A program made the position numbers and the translations under genes. The notes beneath the pieces are model-generated. The model made no database searches, was not told the DNA's origin, and saw nothing but the letters and a program-made list of their open reading frames with translations. Below, piece after piece: positions 11,892 to 23,600 of a stretch of DNA of 64,000 nucleotides; the stretch's first letter is position 1, and each line of letters begins with the position of its first letter. The DNA is taken from positions 5,146,001 through 5,210,000 of the forward strand of contig JAMPIQ010000001.1 in the NCBI GenBank assembly GCA_024699855.1, written 5' to 3'. The DNA is from Aphelenchoides besseyi. Lineage: Eukaryota > Nematoda > Chromadorea > Rhabditida > Aphelenchoididae.

Positions 11892-12266
11892 ATGCAGGAC
11901 GAACAGATGATTGACATTCTTCGTGCTGTTGATCGGTCGACTCACGGGAATGAGCTCCAGCATCCAACCGTCGATAGTTCTTCAGATACACGCCCGTTAC
12001 TTTCTGATCTCTCGTTTCAGCGAACACTTCGAAACGATCTACGACTCGACACTCGGCTTCGGACTCATCTACGGTCTGCTCATGGGCTTTCTGTTCCTTC
12101 TGCTTGTGGGCTACGCGATCTTCTGGCACTTCTCTGGTGAGTCGATACAATCTTCGACCATGTCCTGATCGGTTCAGCCACAGACGTCGAAACGAAGGAC
12201 TTTGCTCAGAAGAATGCCGAGTTCAAGACGGTCCAAATCGTTGCTCCAAACGTGCAACCGCAGTGA
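11892..12266 (+). CDS. Small single-pass membrane protein spanning the duplication boundary
   Basis: The predicted protein is MQDEQMIDILRAVDR joined to EHFETIYDSTLGFG, then one membrane segment (LIYGLLMGFLFLLLVGYAIF) and a short polar tail ending VQIVAPNVQPQ. The second intron (about 40 bp after FWHFS) is canonical. The first (about 86 bp, ending at 12020) uses a weak GTCGAC donor. The alternative is an unspliced start at ATG 11950. Homology to the right arm stops after 12025, five bases into the second exon, where the right arm switches to an LTR. The left copy is therefore complete and the right copy is interrupted. No family recognised. Confidence 0.5.
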
Positions 12267-12545
12267 TTGTTGTTCGGAAATAAGCTTAATAACATCAATC
12301 ACTCGTTGAAAGAAAAGGTCGTAAATGAGCGTTCTGTGCAAACATCGCAATCTCGTGGTTTACATGGTGTGGTTGTTCAACCCGTTGAGCGGGTTCTTTT
12401 TCTCAAATCCAACAACGAAAACAACCGTCCAGTCACATCGACTTCTCCACTGATGGCTACTAACCGCTCGTTCGCGTGGTCACTTCGCGCGGTTTCTTTC
12501 GACCTCCGATCGGATTACTGTTTTGTTTCAGCGACCGTTGTTGAA

Positions 12546-12617
12546 GGCTTCGTGGTCTAGTGGCATGATTCTCGCTTAGGGTGCGAGAGGTCCCGCGTTC
12601 GACTCGCGGCGGAGCCC
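12546..12617 (+). tRNA. tRNA-Pro (anticodon AGG)
   Basis: A 72-nt cloverleaf: the acceptor stem GGCTTCG pairs with CGGAGCC, with a C discriminator. The anticodon arm is CTCGC-TTAGGGT-GCGAG with anticodon AGG, the A box is GTGGTCTAGTGG and the B box GTTCGACTC. The eukaryotic tRNA-Pro consensus is followed closely. A TTTTT run follows within 10 bp. Confidence 0.95.
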
Positions 12618-12621
12618 CCAC

Positions 12622-12626
12622 TTTTT
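12622..12626 (+). terminator. Pol III terminator of tRNA-Pro
   Basis: Five consecutive T begin four bases after the tRNA 3' end, the normal RNA polymerase III stop signal. Confidence 0.8.
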
Positions 12627-13479
12627 GCATCTCCGGTGGAGAGTTTTGTTCGAAAGAAGTTCTGTTGTGCGGACTTCAATCCGATGGTTTGCCTGATCAG
12701 TGAACTAGCTGCTGTCTCACCCGGTTTCTTGGGTACCAGTGGCTGAGGACCTTAAAATAACCACGATTGTCACTCAAACTGATATACCTCAGGTTTCTGT
12801 TGACTCAACACCCTGATCTGGTCTCATGATTGCGCTCAAAAGATTTGTTTCTTAGCATCAGAACTGTTATTCTTTTGACATTGTTCTTGGTTGAAGAACC
12901 ATTTTGTTTATTCAACATGATGTTTATCGACATTTGTTCTCAATTTGATTGTCAACAGATTACGAGACAGTCGAGTGATGAGTTTTGACAGATCATTTTT
13001 ATGCTCATCGTGTGATTGGGGATTTCAAGAATTCAAACAAAGTAAAACGCTTAAGTGTGAGAAAAATTATCTTATTTGGTGTATCGTCTTCCTATTGTTG
13101 TTTTTAACGGCTTGCAAATCAGAGGCTTCAAAATGGAAACTCTATTTAAAGATGTCCAGTCATTAGAATTCAATTCTATATTCTAACGGTTATTTTTCAG
13201 TTCCTTCAAACTCGCTTTCCGAATATTCTGATAGTAAGTGACAAGGAAGCCAAGATCACTGCTTTCGATTTGCATATCGATAGACATCAATTTGTGCGAT
13301 TTTTCAACAGAAGCGTTTATTTCGTTTAAAAATGGACATTGAGATGATCGTGTTTATGTCCAGAAGCCCGGTTACAGATCAAAAATGTTATTACAAATGA
13401 GCACCTCGTAAGTTGAATTGCAATATAATTGCGTAAAAGGCTTGATGAGCATATGATCAGAGTGGACCACAACTCGACG
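12627..13479. other. Intergenic region between tRNA-Pro and BTB gene
   Basis: The region is 853 bp. A 73-codon frame at 12945-13166 contains a hydrophobic run (YLIWCIVFLLLFLTACKS) that could be a signal peptide, followed by a plausible acceptor at about 13200, but no second exon could be joined convincingly. No RNA gene was identified. The BTB gene's 3' UTR lies at the right end. Confidence 0.4.
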
Positions 13480-15127
13480 TTAAGCCAAACGCTCCAGAAG
13501 TTCGTGAATGATGTTGGGATGAGACAAGGAGAAATCTTTCCAACCATCTAATCGCTTAATTTGTTGAATGTGCATAACAGCGAAGCCAATGACGCGATCG
13601 CGAAAGGTGTCCAAACGGTCATAAGCGAATGCCAATTCAAGACAATGCATAATGAGGTTTACATCGAGATTTTCGTAAATTGCGTTGAGACAAATATCCT
13701 AAACACAGTAATTGCAATGAACAAAAACAAGTGAAAAGAACTCGCTTGTAAGTCGCTCAAAGCATATCGATCAGCAACACAAAACAGTTCCAAGCAGTGA
13801 GTTCGAAGGTTCTTCACTTGCCCAGTGTACAAATATCGAAGCATCACTTCGACGATCTCAGCATCCAAGTCGTCGATAGTCAGAACTCCGCTGATACTCT
13901 CCGCAGTGTCGTGGTCGAGCATTGCACGGAAAACTTCAGAATGAACACTCAGAAAAGCTTTTGCCACCTAAACAACAAAAACAATGACAACAAACAATCG
14001 AATAAACATACGTGGAAGGTCTCGTCGCCAACTCGAATCTTAAAATCGGACAATTCTTCCTTGTTGAAAGCGTTGGCTTGTTCGTCCAAAATGTGATCTC
14101 GGTTCAAGCGATTACTCAAGCAAATTTCGGACGGAGTGTAGGAAATTTCGATTTGACAATAGATGGTCTTCAGTCCCAGACAACTGTCCATTGTTCCCAA
14201 ATAGACGTATAAGAGATCATTGATGTCGCGAAGAGAAACTAAAAATCAATTCACAAAATTCATCAAACAATATCGAATTCACCAATGCGAAACTGCTCTT
14301 CGCCCTTTCCGTTAACTGCCCAGACCCGAATTTGCAGTTTCGATTGCTCGGCGATGACTGGAACGTCGGTAAGAACGGAGACCGCAAAATGATCGTTGCA
14401 ATTGCGAACTCCGAGACAAAAAGATTGTTGGAGTTTGGTGATGAATTTGTACTCCGATCGCCGGCCATCGTACGTCGATTGACTTAAACATCCGCTCTCG
14501 ATGACCTGCGCAACGTCAATCGAAATTACGCTGTTGGGGACCGCACATGTGTCGTCATCTGCATCGTCGTCCAAAACTATCACGTCGTTTGGTGGATCCG
14601 TCGGTTTCAACGGTCCGTATATCATCTTAAATTCACATATAAAAGAAGAAAACAAAGATTGTATTTACATTTTGCATAGCCATTGAAGAAGATCTATATG
14701 ATTGAGGAGGAAATAAATTGGAAGACGGACCGGGACGTTGATTTCCCGCCCCCATAATGAAGTCTTGAAAAGCGGACGAACCATTCAGCATTCCTGGTGG
14801 CGGTTGTGCTATTGCCGCGTTGCTTCCGGATACTGAAACAGGAATATATGGCGGAAACTGACAAATAATATTACCTGGATACATCGGTACGAGCATTTGC
14901 TGGTTTTGCGGTGGTCCGTTTGGCTGTCTTACTTGAGCGGGCGGTTGGGGTTGCGCTTGCATTTGAGCTGACGGCCCTTGATTCAATTGAGCATGCATGT
15001 ACATCATTTGGAATCGTTCACTACGTGATTGCATTTGTTGCAGATGCGAATGACGTGAAGCTCGCGGATTAAGATAAGGCACAGCGCGATTCATGTTCGC
15101 AGTGTTTTGCCGAGACGCCATTCCCAA
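13480..15127 (-). CDS. SPOP/MEL-26-like BTB-domain protein with Gln/Pro-rich N-terminus
   Basis: Likely substrate adaptor for a cullin-3 ubiquitin ligase. The N-terminal 150 or so residues are low-complexity and rich in Gln, Met, Pro and Ser. A middle region (SVISIDVAQVIESGCLSQ through LQIRVWAVNGKGEEQFRIG) occupies the position of a MATH domain but is diverged. The BTB domain is clear: LSDFKIRVGDETFHVAKAFL, LSVHSEVFRAMLDHDT, VEVMLRYLYTGQVKNL and CLELFCVADRYALSDLQ, followed by a helical BACK-like end (DICLNAIYENLDVNLIMHCL). It ends at TAA 13480-13482. Five short introns are used. A further spliced 5' UTR exon may lie up to about 15350. The MATH assignment is inference; the BTB assignment is secure. 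Confidence 0.8.
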
Positions 15128-16386
15128 GTATGAGTAACCTGAAATTCAGAAACAATTTTTCGATCCAATAAACTAAAAATAAGCGCGTAAAACTGCAAAC
15201 CGCAAACAGCGAATGACTGTGGGACGACTGTCGAGCTTTGAAGAGGTTGTATCTTTGGTGCGCTGTTCGGCGCCCTTAAACAAACACAAAAGGCGATGGC
15301 AGAATATTCAACTGCGGGGGTTGAGCGAGCAGTTTTAGGCCCAAATCGCACGTAATTCCAGATCGAATGCGCGGATTATCGTTGGCGATAATTACTCCTG
15401 AGAAATGAACTTATCGCTCAACAGAACTTTCTTCATCGTGTTGAGAGCGTTGAATGTTGTGAACTTTAGCGATCATTGAGTTCACGAGTTGTGATTGTTA
15501 TTCGTATCTATTCATCAGATTGGAACAGCCATTTTATCGACGGCTCTCAACATCGAATCGATGGACAAACAAAAAGCGATGGTAATATTGGAATTAGAAA
15601 AGAAAATGGACCGAGAGACAACTGGGCTTTTTATGCGGAAATAAAATCAGGTTAGTGTCCAGAAAGGACGTCGAATAGCAAATCGTGCGCACGAAAATCG
15701 CGCATTTGCTCCGCTTCTCGTCCTTTGATTCGTGAAGCTCGTGCCGTCGAGGGAACAACTGTGCTCGAGAAGTGATCGCGATTCCCGTGCTCATAAACGC
15801 GAGTCCTAATCGAGAACGCGAATTGAAACTAAAAGCAATCTGTATGTTCACTTGAACGCTTGTGCAGCGCAGATCTCAAAAATGAAGGAAAGGCAATGGG
15901 AATCGAACGGAAAGGGAAATAAACTCAAATTTGTTGTTTATAACGGCGATCGGACGCCGACTTTCCCATTCGCTTTTCATTCGTTCAAATGATTCACCTG
16001 TCCGTCAAATAGAATGCGGATGATTGACCAGGAATATAAATGGCGCGTAATTGCGACAGTCAAAAGACGAAGATAAGCAGCGAATTTCAGTCACTGATCA
16101 TCTTGGTGGATCGATCAAATAATCGAAAGAACGACCACTTGTGAGATGGTGATATTCAATTGACAGTCGTGAATCGAAGGAACAGTAAGACAAAGAAATT
16201 TCTAACAAGCTGACGAGTCCAAATGACGTTTTCCGTTGAATCGGTGTATATAGAGATCAAAGAAGCTGCCCGGCTTGCTAATCGCTGGCACTATAAGGCA
16301 AAGAGTCAAATCACAGAAGCAATTGAGGGCACATAAAAGACAGCTCGAAAAATCCCTAAGAGAAGAAAAGGAACTTTAGGGCAAAG
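15128..16386. other. Intergenic region upstream of the BTB gene
   Basis: A probable 5' UTR exon or outron acceptor (CTGAATTTCAG on the minus strand, about 15140) lies just upstream of the BTB start. A small hairpin (ATTATCG-TTGG-CGATAAT, near 15377) is visible. No other coding sequence or RNA is recognised. Confidence 0.4.
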
Positions 16387-16602
16387 TTACAACCGTGATT
16401 TCAAAGCGTTACACGGGGTGCTAACCGAATTCAAAATCTGGAGTTTTCTCATACAACCTTTGATTGATTTGTCAAACTCTGTGTTAATAAACTGAACCGA
16501 CATTTTGAAACCTTTTTTGCGCTCGACACTCATTTTTCCAATTAAAGTTTTGAGTGAATCAAAAAGAACTTCGTTTTCGGTATTATGAGATCTTTTAGTC
16601 AT
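16387..16602 (-). CDS. Hypothetical small Lys-rich protein
   Basis: A 71-codon ATG-initiated frame (MTKRSHNTENEVLFDSLKTL ... FINTEFDKSIKGCMRKLQ) with amino-acid composition unlike random translation here. It is isolated, has no recognised domain and lacks an obvious acceptor or poly(A) signal. It could equally be an exon of a larger gene or chance. Confidence 0.25.
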   Translation of the reverse strand: MTKRSHNTENEVLFDSLKTLIGKMSVERKKGFKMSVQFINTEFDKSIKGCMRKLQILNSVSTPCNALKSRL

Positions 16603-16969
16603 TGGACCATTTGTAGAGTCTTGTTAAACTAACGAACACGTTTAAGTCACTCCCATAGCGTTTGTAGTCGATCTTGCTTTCCGTCCAAGTTTTTGTGCGA
16701 AGAATTTCCGTTGCGTGAAAACAACGATGAACGTCAAAAACCACATCTTTTAGCAATTGAAAATTGGCTATGCATTCGATGACATCACACGGTAAGAAGA
16801 GTCAAATGCTTTCGCACAAATCGACTGAAATTGAGCTCACGTGCATTTCGCAGAGCCATCTTTCCTCAATGTCGATCTAATTCTCAATGTTTAGAGATAG
16901 AAAACATAGATATTCATTGCGTTTACTTTAAAATCCGTCGCATAAATTTGTTGTAAAAATGATTTTTAG

Positions 16970-17471
16970 ATGACCGTGTCGTCGACTATAAACCCGCAAC
17001 TTTTCTCGACCTCCATTCCACCGAAATGGAGTTCAACATCTGTTCGGAATGACACAGAACTGATTAGAAAGCCAACCGAGAAATCAACACCACAGATGCC
17101 ATTGGCCAGTTCAATAAGTTCATCGTATTCAACAAATCTGACCGGTTCCTGCTATTCGTCCAGCAATTGTCCGAGAAGGCCGAAAGTTTCAATCATCTCA
17201 GTGACAAGCTGCTCAATACCGCCACCGAATCGCTTAGAGTTTTCCACTCATCATCTCCAGCAACAAAATCAGGTTAGTGTCAATCTCGAAATCATTTGAA
17301 AACCTTTGATTTCAGTGCTGCACAATCAGTACGTTCATTTTTGTTGTCGTTCTCGCTTCGTTGTTCGTTGCAATTTCGTTTTTTGCCAGCAACTCGATCG
17401 TATTTAGCGCCGTTGTGGCCGGTTGTTGCTTGTTCGTTATTTTGTTTAATTTCGTTTGCTTGTTCTGTTAA
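16970..17471 (+). CDS. Ser/Thr/Pro-rich two-pass membrane protein
   Basis: The ATG at 16970 directly follows a TTTTTAG acceptor, so a trans- or cis-spliced leader is expected. Exon 1 encodes about 100 polar residues rich in Ser, Thr and Pro. A 43-bp intron (17273-17315) joins in frame to an exon encoding two hydrophobic segments (STFIFVVVLASLFVAISFFA and SAVVAGCCLFVILFNFVCLF) and a stop at 17469-17471. The frame was worked out by splicing; read through unspliced, exon 1 ends in VNLEII. No family is recognised. The Cys-rich membrane-proximal tract suggests lipid modification (inference). Confidence 0.55.
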
Positions 17472-17550
17472 CTGCTACATAAACCGAAATGCCAATCGAG
17501 TTATTGATTAAGAAAGATAGAATGTGAGTGGAAACTTTCGATTTCCGGAA

Positions 17551-17715
17551 ATGGCCGACGATGATAAATGGCCGCGAAGTCTTAGGTCCGCTTTTGTTCC
17601 CGACTTTAAACCCAACGAACAACCCGAGTCGATGGAAGAACGTCCCGACGGCGTAATTCTTTTGCCCTTCGGCTTTTTCGCGCCTATCGTGCGCAAAGAA
17701 TCTTCAGCGCCGTGA
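17551..17715 (+). CDS. Hypothetical short acidic protein
   Basis: A 54-codon frame from ATG 17551 (MADDDKWPRSLRSAFVPDFK ... FGFFAPIVRKESSAP), 80 bp downstream of the membrane-protein gene. The sequence looks protein-like, but no homologue is known and no introns or poly(A) signal define it. Confidence 0.25.
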   Translation: MADDDKWPRSLRSAFVPDFKPNEQPESMEERPDGVILLPFGFFAPIVRKESSAP

Positions 17716-20660
17716 TTCATGAGACACGCTTACGGCTCTCGACCTCATCGTCCGTCGATGCCACGTTTTTTGTACACGAAAAGTAGTCGGAGGTCAAACG
17801 ATGTTTCCGTTTGTTTCGAATGGCACGCGTTTGTTTCCATCTCAATTCAATCAAACCGACGACCATCAATCGAACATCTTTGTTGTCAGTTGTTTTCGGA
17901 ATTGCAACTTCCGATCGAAGTGATCAATCGATGCAGCTTGTGGTTGTGACTCATTTTGTGATCGTTCGCAAATTTCGATCACTTGTTTCCGTTATCAATC
18001 GGCTCATCTCCCCGTTTGATTAACAACCTCGGAAGAACAGCAGCCGTTTTTTACGTTTTCTAATTTTGAGAATAGCTTTTTGAATCATTAGCGGCCTCAT
18101 CAACGGTCGATGAGTTGCGAATTGATGCGTAGGAGCGGCGTCCTTTGCATTTCTTCTGCTTATCATGATTGAAATCAACGCGTTTTTGGCTCGTGCGGCT
18201 CATCAAATTCCAAACTGCGGAAGAAAAAAACCTTCGAATTGGCCAACGATTCGATTTGTTACGATCTTTCACCCTCTACTCCAGCTTCAAAATTGCTATC
18301 CGTTCGTGATGTTTCGAAAAGTTCACTCGAAAGTTCTGCAGTCGACCGAAAAGTTTTCTTCAGAAACCGATTCAACAGGTTAGTGACTTCAATCAACGCT
18401 GCTCATCGACTGCGTTCATTCGCACACGTGTGTGTTCGTAACAACATTTCCACTCATCGGAATTTACCGTAGACGAATAGAAGAACAGAAACCCTTCTCT
18501 CATCGTCTTTAATTGACGATCGTGTGTTTTTTGTCGATTGCAAAAAACGCGAATTCACGATTTATGGCTTCGGCTCCAGTGCAGCTTCTGACGCGTGCCC
18601 GGCGGCCGCCCGTTGATTTACGTTCGTTTTCGCGCAAATTCGTCGACATTTTTCGGCTGCAAAGTTTTTTTCGTGAACACGAATCGACGTTTCCGCTCGT
18701 GATTTTCGCCATCTGATTCGAGAAGATCGCCGGAATCGATTTCCCAATCTGATTACCGTAGGATTGCGTTGAACTGAAACTCACGTGTTGAGTTTCAACT
18801 TCGTGCGCGTCCCGCCGTGTTCTTGGAGCGGCAGATGTCCAAAAATTTCGGCTGATGAATCGCATTTCCGTGGCGTTTTGGCGGCGAACGCCCGTTTTTG
18901 TCTGTGGATTGAAAGATGTGCGCGAATTTGAGTTTTTTCAATCGACATCAAAAACGAATTTTAATGCCATTTGGTGTACGGTGTTCAGCTGTGGCCGGTA
19001 AGAACAGTCCTTTTACTGTTTGCCGCAATGTTGCTTTTGAGTCCTCGGGATTTATGTTCCCTTGCATTGCAACAAGCATGTCCTTTTGATTCGACCAATT
19101 TGCCGCCAATTAAGAAGCGATTGTCGTTGATCAAACTCAAAACCTTTCGATTGTTGTTTTTGGACTGCCGCCCACAAGTCAAAGAGATCACGAATCGGAG
19201 TTTCAATCGGCAACCTCCGAAGAGTTCAATTGAGTCACTTCAGTTGGAGAACAAACGAGAGTGAAGGATCTTATTAGGTCTACAACGGCAATAATTGTGA
19301 TCACATTCAAACTGCGTGATCGGAAGCAATCGACGGAGTTTAATGAGTTCGAAACTCGTGTGTCTGTTTAGCCAGAAACTCCAACGAATCTCCGTTTGCC
19401 CGCGGGCTGATCCCAAAAGCCGAGGGAGACATTTGGCGGTCACGATGAAATTTTGCGTTTTCTTCATTAGTTGCAGTTTCTGTGTCCCGAAGAAGCGAAA
19501 GATCGCCGCCACTTGTTCGCTTTGCTCCGTGAAGTTTTCAGGCACAAACCCTAAGACTCCCCGCTGATAGAGAGCCACTGATTGGGGACACAGAAGTAGA
19601 ACGGAGAGAATTGAACAACCGACGGACCGATTGCTTAACGAAAGGACTCGTTTTATCACTCGATCATTTTCTTCGATGAAACAAACGAAAACTGCTAATC
19701 ATGTGTTAAACGTGCCATTCAAATTGATTGCCCGGTCGTGTTTTTTGCGGTTATGATTTTATGGTCGAGTAATGGAGCGGTGGATGGCCTCCGACAACAT
19801 CTGGAGATCAACTTCTAATTCGCGTGCACTTTTCGATTTACGAACCCACGAGGCGGTTTATCACCTCTCATTCGAAGTTATCATTTCATTTCCTTTAATT
19901 AAAACTTTACGACTTTCATCATCGCTCATTCCTCTACATCGATCGAGATTTCAGTTTCAATTCACCACCCAACAAATGACGTTGACTGTCTTCTTCGATT
20001 ATGATTATTGAATTAGTCGGCAACATCTTTGCGACCACCTTTCGATTCGGGATGACGAGAATGTTTGTGGCAATTTGTGTTCTTTTGTTCGACCGTGAGC
20101 TGCAAATGTCTGCGCACAATCGCTGCGAAGCTGGAAGACTCGTAATCGGGGTGCTGTGACATTTGAATTCAAAAGGTTGCAGTGTTTCTCGTCCCCGTGT
20201 TTTCATGTCCAACTTCAATACCGAAACTTACGCTCATTTCTTTACAACGCGAGAGTTTACGATTATTTTCGTCGTCTTGTGTAACATCGGGCATCCATCA
20301 TTTGCATCGATTGACGCGAATTTGTGGCCAGCGGACAAAAACCTACAAATCTGTCCAGATGCGCGAATTGATTGACATTCCCGTTTGTGCTCAAGGATCA
20401 TCGTGACTTGTCAACGTCGGCCTGTTTACAACGCTGCTCGACAGTTTCGTTTGAATGGCGGCTTTGTGTTTGATGCGCGTAAACTCGCTCCCGTTCATTC
20501 TTCTTATTGTTCATGGCCACTGGTTTGTATTTTGCCCTAAACTTATTCATAAAAACTGACTAATGATCAAAATTTGTCGTATAATGTCAACCACGTGTCA
20601 AATTATTTAAGATTAATGATAATCATTGCAATTTAGTTTGTTACTCAATCACTAAGTTGA
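17716..20660. other. 2.9-kb region upstream of beta-catenin, with a candidate 5' exon
   Basis: The region is mostly without recognisable genes. Around 18170-18380 one plus-strand frame is Ser/Lys-rich (LRKKKTFELANDSICYDLSP ... RKVFFRNRFN) and ends exactly at a good donor (AACAG|GTTAGTG). It could be an upstream exon spliced to the acceptor (GCAATTTAG, about 20636) just before the beta-catenin ATG. No ATG opens this frame, so it may be 5' UTR or chance. A 139-codon minus frame at 19240-19659 lacks support. Confidence 0.35.
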
Positions 20661-23600
20661 ATGGACCCGTCGACAGTCGATGCGGAAACTTCAACGATTT
20701 TCCGTGAGGCAACAATGTTGGCTGATGGCGTAAATGAAGCGGCTCACTACTTCGAGGTGCCAATGATGTCGCACAGGCCAATAAACGAGACGGCCAATTC
20801 AATGCAACAAACTCAAATAAATGGAACGCAAAAAGCTCATCAGTGGTTTGTTCAACATCATCAGTTTCAAGACAGTGGAATTCAGTCAATGGAAAACAGC
20901 AAAGTTGGTTCAATTGACAGTGTTTTGGATCATTGAAAACAAGTTTAGGCGCCGTCTATAGTCTCCATGAACAATGTTGGGAAAACAGCCGGTGATGAAG
21001 GGAAATGTTATTTGGTGAACGAAAGTATCGATTCAGCATCTGTGAAGTCAACCACAACACCAGTCCTTCAAGCAGTCAGTTCACTGCCTTCTGAGGCCGA
21101 AAATGCTAAACGAGTGCTACCCGAACTGATTCCTTTGCTTGAAGATTCTGATGAGGTTACTTGATTGTAAATTTTCTTTTCATCTTGTTGTTTAGGAAGT
21201 TGCTTGTCGTGCGTTGGAAATGGTGATCCACATCGCCAAATTGGATTCCGCTCAGCCGTTTAACGATCCGGTCATCACACAAGAACGCATCATTTTGGCA
21301 CTATCCAGTGAATTAAAACGAAGCTTTGAAAATAAAGTAAGTGGCTAGTTACCGATCGAATTGATAAGTTGACTGCAGAGAATAATTCGTCTGACACTCT
21401 GTGCTCTTTTTCACATTTCTAATCGAACTCAAGGAATGCAGTTGATTTTGCAATCGCTGGAACAACGACCACGTGGTTTCGTTAGTTTTCTATTCGATTT
21501 GATTCGTTGCACTGGAATTGCTGAGTTGGCGTGTTTCAAGTACGCGCTCTTGATTCTGCACAACCTAATGACCGAGAGAAACGTCAGCAAGCGTGTTGTG
21601 GAGTTCATTCGAGAACAAAAAGCGATGTCCGTGATCACCGAGTGTTTGAACGAAGGAAACGAGAAACTACTTTCGATTATTGTCGATATTGTTCAGATTC
21701 TATGTGAGAAGTGTAGTGAGCAAAAGGTTTGACTTTCATAGTCCAACATGTCATAGCAATTTATTAGGCCTTCTTTATTGCTCTAAACGGTCCAACACTT
21801 TTGTGTAATATTCTGAGTTGGGCTCGTTACGAGAATTTGTTGTGGAGAACAACTCGACTATTGAAATCGGTTTCCGTTTACGTGAGTTTTAAACGTTGAA
21901 ATCTATTTAATTTCTCATAGGATCCGCAGCGGATCGTAGATTCCGGCGCCTACGATGTTCTTCCGTTGAATATGGATCATGCAAGTCAACGACTCGTTTC
22001 TGAGCTATTGTCCTGTACTCGCGATCTGAGCGACATGTCAACAAACAAATTAGACATTTCGTATCTTCTATCAAGATTGGTACAACTGTTGGGTGAGTTC
22101 ATATCGTTTCTAAAGCACGAACAATTCAAAAACAAAGCAAACGTTCTGTTGTTGTTTCTCTGACTTCCTGTCGTTGCTAATGGCGCTCTCTCTTCGTTCC
22201 TCTGGCCGTCACCGCGACCCGTCGGCCGACGCGTTTTTTGGTGAAGAGGGCGAACAAAACGGAGCGCTGCGGCTGATCGGTAGGGTGGTGGTTCGGAGTG
22301 GCATCGGTGCAACGTAAGCACGAATGTTGAAACTTTCGGGTTTCTCGTTCGCGCGAAATTGAGCACCGTGGAAAGTCCCTGAACCAGTCGGCCGAAAGGG
22401 TTGATACCTAGTGGTGTAGGTCGAGGTCCAACGTCGCAATCAGCTCTTGTGTGAGTTGGCGAGTGCGTTTGGTGATGAGTCATGATCGGGTAACCGGGAG
22501 CTCTATATCATCAGACGGACGGCTTCGACGTTCGTTCAAAGCAAAGTGACGTCTCAAAATCGAACAGCATAGGGCTTACTGAACCGTTCACCCACAAAAT
22601 CATTTTTTGTACGAAACAAGTCAAATATTTAGGAACAAATGACATGGAAATACGTCAGTTATGCATACAATCATTGGCCAATTTTTCGGCTAATAATCGT
22701 CGAAACAAAGAGTTTCTCTATCAAATGGACTTTGTCGGTACTCTTCGGCACGTACTCTACGACACTGAAGCACTAATGGAAGAAATGAACACGTCGAGGC
22801 AAATGATTGAGGTTCTAGAAGACATTCAGGTTTGTCGACTTGGTACTTCCTATTGTAGTTTATTCTAGGAAACTGCACTAACAGCTCTTCGCAATCTCTA
22901 CTCCGGTCATTCGTTCGAACAGGAAGTTCAACAAAACCTTCTGATGAACAACGGTGCCGAGTTTTTCCTTCGCAAACTCTATCAAATGCGACCAACTTTG
23001 GTGCGAAGATCACTGCTCGTATGTGGACACTTGTGTTATAGTTAGACTACGGTCTTTTCAGATTCTGTCTAAAGCTGCTAATCTCGACTCAAACATTCCA
23101 ATCTTTCGACGAACATCTCTGCAGACCGGTGTTGAAACGCAAACCAATTTCGCTGAACGTTTGATTTACATCTTGTTTGTTTCTGTAAACAAAATGAAGC
23201 AGGTCAGTTGATGAAATGGGCCGTCGAAATACGCTTGTTTAGTCAAAAACTATCGAGAAAGTGAACTTAAGTGAGCTCATGAATCTCGCGATGCTCATTC
23301 TTCAACGGTTATCTCGAGACGAAGTTATAATGCGACAGGTGAGCCAACTCAATACTTCAAGTTGAAGCCTTTTAACTTCTAGGTCACCTACTATTTAAAA
23401 GAATATCCGGTTATTTCGTCGGTCAATTCTCCGGTTTTACTGCCAATTTATATACTTTCTTTCTCCGATGATTCGTTAGTTCAAACAGCAATTACGCTGA
23501 TTAACGAACTGATCGAAATGCCCGAAGTGGCTATTGGCTTATCGACGAATCGAGAAGCAATTTTGGTGCTAGAAAGTTGGTGTTTAGTCAAAACCCCGAT

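Larger units (their letters stand above)
1..12025 (+). repeat. Left arm of 12-kb inverted duplication
   Basis: Every gene in this stretch recurs in reverse complement at 42254-54260. Position 1 pairs with 54260 and position 12025 with 42254. The left arm starts at the window edge, so its true outer end is not seen. Only a few substitutions were noticed (near 10806 and 11469). At least fourteen indels were found by eye, nearly all in homopolymer runs (for example near 1333, 3127, 4322, 6527, 6771, 9317, 9466 and 10037), plus one 3-bp difference near 2508. Identity is clearly above 99 percent, but no alignment was run. Left arm 12025 bp, right arm 12007 bp. Confidence 0.97.

Noticed and set aside
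19240..19659. 139-codon minus-strand ORF with a hydrophobic start
   Set aside because: Possible signal peptide but no second exon, no family match and an overlapping plus frame; kept only as a note in the intergenic entry.
21986..22483. 165-codon minus-strand ORF across the large beta-catenin intron
   Set aside because: Half lies antisense to a beta-catenin exon and half antisense to the structured P/MRP RNA, whose GC-rich stems keep frames open by chance.
22283..22593. SRP (7SL) RNA instead of P/MRP RNA
   Set aside because: No GGAAAC/GGAGCAG helix-8 signature; the CR-I/CR-V pairing with the bulged U fits P/MRP.
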